From: Microglena sp. YARC | Taxonomy: Eukaryota; Chlorophyta; Chlorophyceae; Chlamydomonadales; Chlamydomonadaceae | DNA length: 64,000 bases | Assembly (NCBI GenBank): GCA_022414725.1 | Contig: CM039462.1 | Span: 48,798,692-48,862,691, forward strand | Direction of reading: 5' to 3' | In this document: piece after piece, positions 46,581-54,535 of the stretch | How the letters are laid out: every line of letters begins with the position of its first letter | Numbering within the stretch: position 1 is the first letter of the stretch | The notes under the pieces: model-generated | Databases searched by the model: none | Told to the model about the DNA's origin: nothing | What the model saw: the letters and a program-made list of their open reading frames with translations, nothing else | Translations under genes and position numbers: made by a program

Positions 46581-46895
46581 TTTAAATGAGAGAGCATTCA
46601 AAATAAATTGGATGCCCCCAAGAGTTTGTCTACGGATAGATATGACTTAAATCGACCTGTGTCCAAGAGGAAAGGGTCAGGAATTAGGTATTAATAAATA
46701 GAGAAAATGTTGGGTGAGCTGAGCCCCTGGGGTTACACCCAGAGCAGGTACTTGGGCAAGATCTTTAAATGATAGAGCACTGAAAATAAATTGCATGCCC
46801 CCAAGAGTTTGTGTATGGCTAGATATGACTTAAACCGACCTGTGGACAAGAGGAAAGGGTCAGGAAGTAGGTATTAATAAATAGAGAAAATGTTG
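46541..46895. repeat. Two hybrid satellite monomers at the array edge
   Basis: Two ~180-base copies (46541-46722 and 46723-46895) start with the satellite segment CCCCTGGGGTTACACCCAGA through ACTTGGGCAAG and then carry unrelated sequence (ATCTTTAAATGA, GATATGACTTAAA, AGGAAAGGGTCAGGA). The period equals that of the main satellite although three quarters of the monomer is different. Confidence 0.85.
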
Positions 46896-46990
46896 GGGCC
46901 TCCTCCTCCTCCTCCTCCTCCTCCTCCTTTTAATGATAATAATAATAATACTGATAAGATAGGAGGCTGACATTTGTGTACAGTTGCTTC

Positions 46991-47488
46991 CTAAGACCTG
47001 TGGGGAAAAGGTGGAGGCTGGTAGTGCATGTGGATGGGTGTGTGTGTGGGTTGGGGAGGGGAGGGGGTTGTGTGTGTGTGTGGGGGGGGTGGGTGTGTGT
47101 GTGTGTGTGTGGGTGGTGGGTGGGGGGGGGTATGTGGGTAGGGAGGTGGAAGGGTAGGGTTCTTTTGCTGGGTCTGGGTAGGTAGTGCTGATGCTGATGC
47201 TCCTCCTCCTGCTGCTGCTGCTGCTGCTCCTTCTTCATCTTCATCTTCATCCGATCGGTATGGCCTCTTCTTGTCCTTCTTCTTCAATGGCTTCTCATTC
47301 TTTTGCTGGGGCTGGGAAGCTAGTGCTGCTGCTACTTCACCTTGCTTCCACTTCTTTTGAGGGGGCTGCGAAGCTGGTGGTGGTGCTGCTTTTGCTCCAT
47401 TTTGCATCTTGTTGTGTTCGTTGGCTAGTAACGCACGAGCTGCTGCACGATTACGAGCTTTAAGTGTTTCATGGCCGTAGAAATTCAT
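46991..47488 (-). CDS. Hypothetical Lys/Ala/Pro-rich protein or first exon
   Basis: 165-codon frame starting MNFYGHETLKARNRAAARAL. The first ~95 residues are mixed and charged (KKWKQGEVAAALASQPQQK, then LKKKDKKRPYRSDEDEDEEG) with two imperfect copies of an ALASQPQQK-like segment, which looks like a disordered nuclear protein. The last ~60 residues are only a Pro/His/Thr translation of a GT microsatellite, so the true end or a splice donor probably lies near 47190. No domain is recognised; it could equally be noncoding. Confidence 0.3.
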   Translation of the reverse strand: MNFYGHETLKARNRAAARALLANEHNKMQNGAKAAPPPASQPPQKKWKQGEVAAALASQPQQKNEKPLKKKDKKRPYRSDEDEDEEGAAAAAAGGGASASALPTQTQQKNPTLPPPYPHTPPHPPPTHTHTHPPPPHTHTTPSPPQPTHTPIHMHYQPPPFPHRS

Positions 47489-47489
47489 G

Positions 47490-48202
47490 CACTTGGGCGT
47501 ATTCTGACCTTCTCAGACGATTAAAATCGGATCGTAGCATGTCCAACCGATCGCAACATGGCGGGGGGAGGGGGTGGGGGATGATGGGGCGACGCCGACA
47601 GGGGGACGAGCTAGGGGGAGGGCGCCGTCCGCGGAGTAGTAGGAGGAGGAGGGTCGTGGCCAGTTAGTAATAACAGAGGTTACTCGTTACCCGTTTCTAC
47701 CACACGCGTAACCACGTGTGCGTGATGGGGGGGGGTAACCAAGAAAAGAAGAAAAAATAGTAAGTGTGACGTGACAGATAGGCATCATTACGCAGCCACC
47801 CACCACCGCAACTCGGTTGGTAGGGTTGGTTACTAAGCAAGAGGAGGAGGGTACGAGCGAGGGAACGGCCACGTACGTGAGGCGTGCGTGAGGCGTCGTA
47901 CCGCCTCTTACTTACTTTGTCGCTTCCCATTATATCCTGGGCGTAGCACTTCCTGGCACAATCCACTTAAGGCGCTGAATCACACTCTGACTCATCGGTC
48001 ATTTTCTCGATGCACTCCTTTTGCGTAAGCAGCCACACCAGTTCGAATCTCAGCATCGGCTTACAGAACGGGACAGTGGTATAATTCGCCGCATACAATC
48101 CCCCTTGCCACCACAACCGACGTCACGGAGCAACGTTCAACGTCCAAGCATCGAACGACGAAGCATCAAACCATGCAAGTACGTACGCCACCTGACCGAT
48201 GG
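47490..48202. other. Unassigned region
   Basis: GC-rich and CpG-containing upstream DNA of the 46991-47488 frame, including AACATGGCGG and a G run. No second gene is supported. Confidence 0.4.
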
Positions 48203-48570
48203 AAAGCCGAAATAGCCCGAAATAGCCTGAAATAGCCTGGAAGAGGGTGATTTAACGTGCGAGGATCGATGAAAAGGCTGAAATAGCCTGAAATAGCCTG
48301 GAAGAGGGTGATTTAACGTGCGAGGATCGATGAAAAGCCTGAAATAGCCTGAAATAGCCTGGAAGACGGTGATTTAACGTGCGAGGATCGATGGAAAGCC
48401 TGAAATAGCCTGAAATAGCCTGGAAGACGGTGATTTAACGTGCGAGGATCGATGAAAAGCCTGAAATAGCCTGAAATAGCCTGGAAGACGGTGATTTAAC
48501 GTGCGAGGATCGATGGAAAGCCTGAAATAGCCTGAAATAGTCTGAATTAACCCGAAATAGCCTAAGAGAC
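48203..48570 (+). repeat. 61-bp tandem array (GAAATAGCCTGAAATAGCCT units)
   Basis: Five copies at spacing 61. Each has TGAAATAGCCTGAAATAGCC, TGGAAGAGGGTGATTTAACG and TGCGAGGATCGATGAAAAGC, with GAAATAGCCT itself doubled inside the unit. No reading frame survives. Confidence 0.93.
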
Positions 48571-48584
48571 GGTGAACATGAAAG

Positions 48585-49335
48585 CCTACCTCAAGCCTGA
48601 AAGCCTACCTCAAGCCTGAAAGCCTACCTCAAGCCTGAAAGCCGACCTCAAACCTGAAAGCCGACATCAAACATGAAAGCCGACCTCATACATGAAAGCC
48701 GACCTCAAACATGAAAGCCGACCTCAAACATGAAAGCCGACCTCAAACATGAAAGCCTACCTCAAGCCTGAAAGCCGACCTCAAACATGAAAGCCGACCT
48801 CAAACATGAAAGCCGACCTCAAACATGAAAGCCGACCTCAAACATGAAAGCCGACCTCAAACATGAAAGCCGACCTCAAGCCTCAAAGCCGACCTCAAAC
48901 ATGAAAGCCGACCTCAAGCCTCAAAGCCGACCTCAAACATGAAAGCCGACCTCAAACATGAAAGCCGACCTCAAACATGAAAGCCGACCTCAAGCCTGAA
49001 AGCCGACCTCAAACATGAAAGCCTACCTCAAACATGAAAGCCGACCTCAAACATGAAAGCCTACATCAAACATGAAAGCCGACCTCATACATGAAAGCCG
49101 ACCTCAAACATGAAAGCCGACCTCAAACATGAAAACCTACCTCAAACATGAAAGCCTACCTCAAGCCTGAAAGCCGACCTCAAACATGAAAGCCTACCTC
49201 AAACATGAAAGCCGACCTCAAACATGAAAGCCTACCTCAAGCCTGAAAGCCGACCTCAAACATGAAAGCCGACCTCAAACATGAAAGCCGACCTCAAACA
49301 TAAAAGCCGACCTCAAACATGAAAGCCGACCCTAA
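48585..49335 (+). repeat. 19-bp tandem array (CATGAAAGCCGACCTCAAA)
   Basis: About 40 units, mostly CATGAAAGCCGACCTCAAA with variants TAC for GAC and GCC for ACA. Every typical unit contains ATGAAAGC. The unit length is not a multiple of three, so frame rotates. The last unit leads into the start of the HNH reading frame (see findings). Confidence 0.95.
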
Positions 49336-49379
49336 CACTACACTTGTTTTAAACGCCCACATGAAAGCTGACTGCCACC

Positions 49380-50222
49380 TTGAAAGCTTACCTCCCCTCT
49401 TATACCTTACCCTTGAAACAGCCAATTGGGAGGAGGGTGCGCTTACACCCGTACTTCTATGAAGATGTCCCCGCCTACATACCGCCTGAAGGCTTACTTG
49501 CGCGTTTATTTGACAGCATGAGGCCAACGGTAAGGGTTGGATTTACCAGCCTACTAACGGCATTGAACGGGGTATCTCCAACGACGTCGCTAGGATTGGC
49601 AGCATATCAGGTGTCCACGATTACACAGCTGATTACCGGCTATCTAAAATTGTTAGAAAGTGTTCTAGATGACAGCGTTCTTGACGTTAGAGATGTTGAT
49701 GACCAGAACCCTGCGCCTACTGTGTTGCACATGCCGCCTAGGGATTTATGCATGGAGGTGAACAGCCAGAAAATGATCACCCATGCACAGAGTGCGGGCC
49801 AGCGCGAGTTGAGGTGGTTGAATAATAAAGGGTATGTGACTATGGCTATAGGGCGTGACAGGAGAAACAAAAACTGGGTAACAGCACATCAATTTGTGTT
49901 GTGGGCCATTAAAGGCCCCCCCGACCTACCCCCTCGAAATGCACGTGGCGGGACGCCCTACACCAAGGTGCACTGTATGCACGTGTGCAACAATCCAAGA
50001 TGTCTCAATCCCCTCCACCTTGCATGGGGATGGACTCCGGACAACTTACGGAGATGTAAAAGAAGAGCGTGGATAAGATGGTTGTGTAGGGCCTTGGAGC
50101 AACATCATGGCATCGATCCACTCGTCGCAGAACAGTACCGTCAGATGGCGCTCACAACCCTATCTCCAAGCAACATGATTGAAATTGGAGAACACACTGA
50201 ATTCCACTGCTTTAACCTCTAG
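49380..50222 (+). CDS. HNH/His-Me finger type endonuclease (zinc-loop family)
   Basis: 280 codons from TTG at 49380; a TGA at 49362 closes the frame upstream and the first in-frame ATG is at 49521 (residue 48, 234-residue product). The C-terminal third reads TAHQFVLWAIKGPPDLPP, then VHCMHVCNNPRCLNPLHLAW and TPDN (49968-50036), the H-x2-C-N-N-P-x-C-x-N-P-x-H-L pattern of the zinc-binding loop in His-Me finger homing endonucleases. Such enzymes cut DNA and are carried by introns, transposons and viruses. The N-terminal half is unrecognised. The start is uncertain: no ATG in the conserved part, a TTG where the upstream repeat has ATG, or an upstream exon. Confidence 0.65.
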   Translation: MKAYLPSYTLPLKQPIGRRVRLHPYFYEDVPAYIPPEGLLARLFDSMRPTVRVGFTSLLTALNGVSPTTSLGLAAYQVSTITQLITGYLKLLESVLDDSVLDVRDVDDQNPAPTVLHMPPRDLCMEVNSQKMITHAQSAGQRELRWLNNKGYVTMAIGRDRRNKNWVTAHQFVLWAIKGPPDLPPRNARGGTPYTKVHCMHVCNNPRCLNPLHLAWGWTPDNLRRCKRRAWIRWLCRALEQHHGIDPLVAEQYRQMALTTLSPSNMIEIGEHTEFHCFNL

Positions 50223-50656
50223 GCCGTGCAATGCAACGGTTCTACGCAGCACCCGGCTGAAGACACTTAGATGACAACTAGGCATTCATGCTTGGAGGTG
50301 AACACAGTTACAATTCAGCGCTTTGTACGTTTTAAACATTATGTTTTTACATGTAAATATGTATGTGGTTGTCCCCCGCCCCCCCCATTTTCTTACATGG
50401 TCCATACAGCCGAAATACATACACATGAGAAGAACCATGTCTGGATTATACATGCCACACCCGATTCTAGCTCATGAAGTCACTAATGCATGATTATAAG
50501 ATACGCGTGTAACAAACCAAAATTGCCGGGTAGTGAGCTCGGGTAGGGAGCTCGGAGTCAAAAGATGATTCAATTATAATATAATATATATATAGGGCAA
50601 AGGATTTCATCTTTACAACTGTCATGAGAGGGACATCTTCCATGTCATATATGTAA
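50223..50656. other. Unassigned, AT-rich
   Basis: Contains an ATAATATAATATATATATA run near 50577-50594 and no supported gene. It ends where a LINE tail begins. Confidence 0.5.
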
Positions 50657-51112
50657 ATTACATTACATTACATATCTACTTGACACCGCGAGGGTGTACG
50701 AGACTCTGTGCTTTAAACAAAAAGAAAAGCACCCACAAAGCAAAAAACCCCATTACATCAGGGGTGTGTCGAGGACAAACAAACGAAACTCCCAACCACC
50801 GTTTTGGTGGCGTAGGTATTAAACCCCCTAGAGCAGGACCCAGATCTCAACCACTTTCAGTGGCGGAGGTAAGAATCTAACAAATGAGAAGTCACAAGAA
50901 GAAAAGAAAAAAAGGGATACAAAATTACGGTGCCACTAAGCAGTCCAGGGCTTCCTGTCTTGCTCTTGTACAAGTAGAAATATAGGCGGCTAGGTTGCTC
51001 CAAAAAGACTTAGTGCCATTCCATTCATAAAGGTTCTGAATGTGGAATCGCAGAATGCCGGGATTCTGCCATTATAGCTAGGTCATCAGCATAAAGTAAC
51101 AGTTTGCAGAAT
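50657..51112 (-). mobile_element. LINE copy L6 with internal deletion
   Basis: Tail, 3' UTR and the last part of the C-terminal coding region run to about 51055. The sequence then jumps to the part encoding the YADD motif (51056-51112, containing TAGCTAGGTCATCAGCATAA). Compared with copy L1 about 1.17 kb (roughly 6520-7690) is missing. The short word GCAGAAT is present at the junction in both parts. Confidence 0.85.
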
Positions 51113-51460
51113 CTCCAACCCCTACTCCCTGCATCCTTCCCCATCTCATATCCCTCCCTCCCCATCTACCACCCCTCCATCCCCACCATAAATCCCTCCC
51201 TCCCCAACTCCAACCCCTACTCCCTACCTCCTTCCCCATCTTATATCCCTCCCTCCCCATCTCCCACCCCTCCATCCCCATCTCATATCCCTCCCTCCCA
51301 TCTCCAACCCCTACTCCCTGCCTCCCTCCCCAGTAAGTGAGTGAGTGAGTGAGTGTGTAATTGAGTGAGTGAGTGAGTGAGTGAGTGAGTGAGTGAGTGT
51401 GTGTGTGTAAGTGAGTGTGTGTGTAAGTGAGTGAGTGAGTGAGTGAGTGAGTGCGTCGGT
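51113..51460. repeat. CCCTCCCCATCT minisatellite and (GAGT)n
   Basis: 51113-51330 is made of CTCCCTCCCCATCTCATATC-type units on a ~30-60-base spacing; 51336-51455 is GAGT/GTGT tetranucleotide. No gene. Confidence 0.9.
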
Positions 51461-51613
51461 AAGTTTTGCGCCTCTTGTTTCCCCCTCTTAAAAAAGCTAA
51501 ACCTCTTGAAAGCTCTTGTGGCTTGAAACAAGTCGAATACAAGAGCGGCAAGCAGTGATTGATTCACCACTTGTGCAAGACATGTCTCCAAGAGCCTCGC
51601 AAGAGGATGCGTC

Positions 51614-52279
51614 ATGCAAGCGAATGCTTGTTACGTTTTCATTTGTCGCCCTTCGACAGATGGGGCGTTCTCATTTGTCGCCCTTCGACAGATGGGGGGC
51701 TTCGAATTCGATTCGAACAAGGCGGGAAATGGTTTTTCGGACTTGGTTTTAGGACCAAGCCATGGAGTACAGCCTCAGGTACTGCCGTGGCCACGATCAC
51801 GACTTGATTCTGACTTGAATCGATCATCTTCCCAAAGCCGCTTTCTTCCATTCAACAAAGCGTTCTTTCCATTCCATTCAAGCTCCCCTCGACTAGAACG
51901 ACAGCCACGTACATTTTGGCTGTCGTTTCGAAGTTCACTCCATTCATTCCTCTCATTCCGCGCAACACCCCAATGTTCCATCGCCCTCGCCTGTACGCAA
52001 GAAGAACCGTCTCCCTGTCCCGTCCTGGGATCCGGCGAGCCCTGTATTGGGTCTTTGACCACAGCGCGCATAGCGATTTCGATAGGTAAGTAACTAAGGT
52101 CGTTGATTAACTCACTACTGGCTCATCATGATGATCTCACTAGCTGATTACTGCATCACCATGATCTAATTCACCCTTCCGTTGCGCAGCTCCGCCATCC
52201 AGAATGCGCCACCTGTCAGAAAACAGTCGGAGCTTGCCGAGCGAGACTACTGGAAGCCGTTTATGCCCCCGTGCATTCA
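51614..52279 (+). CDS. Possible spliced gene of unknown function (two exons visible)
   Basis: An open frame from 51614 reaches a strong donor, ATAG|GTAAGTAAC, at about 52086. A matching acceptor, TTCCGTTGCGCAG, ends at 52189, and the frame stays open through a 90-base exon to another strong donor, CATTCAA|GTAAGTTAC, at 52280. The inferred intron is about 104 bases. The exon 1 product is Ser/Phe/Arg-rich with no known domain. A 30-base duplication (CATTTGTCGCCCTTCGACAG, 51639-51699) lies in the 5' part. Downstream is a 115-bp array that would be intronic. The splice signals are good but the protein is not recognisable. Confidence 0.3.
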
Positions 52280-52307
52280 AGTAAGTTACTTTAAGTACGG
52301 GCCCATG

Positions 52308-52812
52308 CCAGCATAAGCCCTGCTGCCCTTTGTGCTAAGGGCCTGAGTGACCTTAGTGCTTTTTGGGTAGTTCAGAGGCTAACACTCACACATGCACACT
52401 TCAATGCCATGCACTTATATCACCAGCATAAGCCCTGCTGCCCTTTGTGCTAAGGGCCTGAGTGACCTTAGTGCTTTTGGGGTAGTTCAGAGCCTAACAC
52501 TCACACATGCACACTTCAATGCCATGCACTTATATCACCAGCATAAGCCCTGCTGCCCTTTGTGCTAAGGCCTGAGTGACCTTAGTGCTTTTTGGGTAGT
52601 TCAGAGGCTAACACTCACACATGCACACTTCAATGCCATGCACTAACATCACCAGCATAAGCCCTGCTGCCCTTTGTGCTAAGGGCCTGAGTGACCTTAG
52701 TGCTTTTTGGGTAGTTCAGAGCCTAACACTCACACATGCACACTTCAATGCCATGCACTTATATCACCAGCATAAGCCCTGCTGCCCTTTGTGCTAAGGG
52801 CCTGAGTGATTA
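52308..52812 (+). repeat. ~115-bp tandem repeat
   Basis: Four and a half units, starting near 52311, 52424, 52539, 52653 and 52768. Each has CAGCATAAGCCCTGCTGCCC, CCTGAGTGACCTTAGTGCTT and GCTAACACTCACACATGCAC. Units differ by only a few bases. No gene. Confidence 0.95.
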
Positions 52813-52954
52813 AATAAGAGGGATCTTAAATAAGAGGGATTCAAGAGGGCATTTTTCAAGCAAATTGCCTCTTGGCGCGCGGACTACTTAAGAGGGGTGA
52901 ATCAAGAGGTTTTCCTCTTGAAACAAGAATGGTTCAGTACAGCAAAACTTACCG

Positions 52955-53530
52955 ACGTGAGTGAGTGAGTGAGTGAGTGAGTGAGTGAGTGAGTGAGTGA
53001 GTGAGTGAGAGAGTGAGTGAGTGAGTGAGTGAGTGAGTGAGAGTGTGTGTGAGTGATCGAGTGAGTGAATGAGTGAGTGAGTGAGTGAGTGAGTGAGTGT
53101 GTGTATGTGTGTAAGTGAGTGTGTGTGTAAGTGAGTGAGTGAGTGAGTGAGTGAGTGAGTGAGTGAGTGAGTGAGTGAGAGTGTGTGTGTGTGTAAGTGA
53201 GCAAGTGAGTGAGTGAGTGAGTGAGTGAGTGAGTGAGTGAGTGAGTGAGTGAGTGAGTGAGTGAGTGAGTGAGAGTGTGTGTGTGTGTGTGTAAGTGAGT
53301 GAGTGAGTGAGTGAGTGAGTGAGTGAGTGAGTGAGTGAGTGAGTGAGTGAGTGAGTGAGTGAGTGAGTGAGTGAGTGAGTGAGTGAGTGAGTGAGTGAGT
53401 GAGTGAGTGAGTGAGTGAGTGAGTGAGTGAGTGAGTGAGTGAGTGAGTAAGTGAGTGAGTGAGTGAGAGAGTGAGTGTGTGAGTGAGTAAGTGAGTGTGT
53501 GTGTAAATGAGTGAGTGAGTGAGTGAGTGA
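52955..53530. repeat. (GAGT)n tetranucleotide tract, ~575 bp
   Basis: Long GAGT run with a few TGTG interruptions. It ends three bases before the left 271-bp direct repeat. Confidence 0.97.
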
Positions 53531-53533
53531 TCA

Positions 53534-53804
53534 GACTTCTAAGTGCCTCAAAGATGCAACAATTGCAACAAAAACAAAAACTACAACTATTTTGATTCCT
53601 TACTTTACAAAACCCCCCTGTGGTTCAGCTTGACCTCTCTTTAGCTATTACTATATAATATTTGTTACAATTGTTGTACCAAAAAAGTAAAGTATACATA
53701 GGAGAAGAAATATGAAAGGGTTTACTTTTCAGATGCAACAATTGCAACAAAACAGGACTGGACCACACACCACCATCACCAGAGAGAATGTCTGACGGAT
53801 TGGT
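53534..53804 (+). repeat. 271-bp direct repeat, left copy
   Basis: Differs from 58841-59111 at one visible base (TTGTACC against TTGCACC). Inside the unit a 22-base word beginning AGATGCAACAATTGC occurs twice (53552-53573 and 53731-53752). It has an AT-rich centre (ACTATATAATATTTG) and no frame. Together with the right copy it brackets the helicase and U-box genes. Confidence 0.95.
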
Positions 53805-54170
53805 CACTTCGATTATAACAGCTGCTCCGCAGGCGCCAGAGAGCTTTTGCTGAGCTGTTGTTGTTGTGCTTGGGCGTTCACTGCTTGCCCGTCAATTAAG
53901 CGTGGTGTGGGGGGTGTTGTCTGTTTTGCCACCACCCCATCACCAGCGTCTGGGGGGCGGGGAGTTCCATCATCATGCGCTTGAGTGAGTATGCAATTCG
54001 GAGAGAGGAGAAGGTGTCTGTGCGGTATGTCGGTCTGAGAAGCGATTGCGCTTCTCAAGATTTGTTGCTTGGTTGGTTAGGGGAAGTAAGTATAAGGGGG
54101 AGGAGAAGAGTAAAGATGAATAGGAATGAAAAATTTATTGTAAAAGAAACGAATAATAGCTCGCACATTC
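53805..54170. other. Upstream region of the replication genes
   Basis: No gene is supported. Short frames on both strands have no recognised domain. The last 60 bases before the ATG at 54171 are AT-rich (AATTTATTG, GAATAATAG) and may hold a promoter. Confidence 0.4.
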
Positions 54171-54470
54171 ATGATGTCGCAGAGGAAGGAGACGAGGTTC
54201 TCAACGCCAAAAAACAACAACGGAGACAAGGGGATATCAACGTTGTCAAAGAAGCGATACTTCGAGATGGAAGAGAGAGTGAAGAGCATTCTGGGGGATA
54301 GATGCGAGGCAGAGGCCGGCAAGGTCATGCAGGCGATGCGGGAGGTAATGAAGTTCGATCCCAATGTGTCAAGGTACAGCGAGGAGGTCAGGGAGGCGCT
54401 CGGGGAGAGCTGCAGGAAGTGGAGGCAACGGAATAAGATCGACGATGCACGAACACAGGTCTTCGCATGA
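54171..54470 (+). CDS. Small charged helical protein, unknown
   Basis: 99 residues from ATG ATG. After an Asn/Lys-rich start (TPKNNNGDKG) it reads MEERVKSILGDRCEAEAGKV, MQAMREVMKFDPNVSRYSEE and CRKWRQRNKIDDA, which would be mostly alpha-helical with alternating charge. It lies 65 bases upstream of the helicase start on the same strand, so it may be a companion replication or DNA-binding protein. I recognise no family. Confidence 0.5.
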   Translation: MMSQRKETRFSTPKNNNGDKGISTLSKKRYFEMEERVKSILGDRCEAEAGKVMQAMREVMKFDPNVSRYSEEVREALGESCRKWRQRNKIDDARTQVFA

Positions 54471-54535
54471 ACGCAAACACATGCATAGGGGCTTAAAGGA
54501 AACACGTTATGAATGCATAACAACAACTCAACGAC

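Noticed and set aside
39583..46585. Repeated frames starting MELSQHSQLI in the satellite, up to 212 codons
   Set aside because: They are repeat translation, interrupted by every indel; satellite identity is far better supported than coding.
48585..49335. CRISPR-like appearance of the 19-bp array
   Set aside because: There are no unique spacers, the unit is directly tandem, and the context is eukaryotic.
50577..50594. Replication origin in the AT-rich run
   Set aside because: AT-richness alone is not evidence and no iterons or gene context support it.
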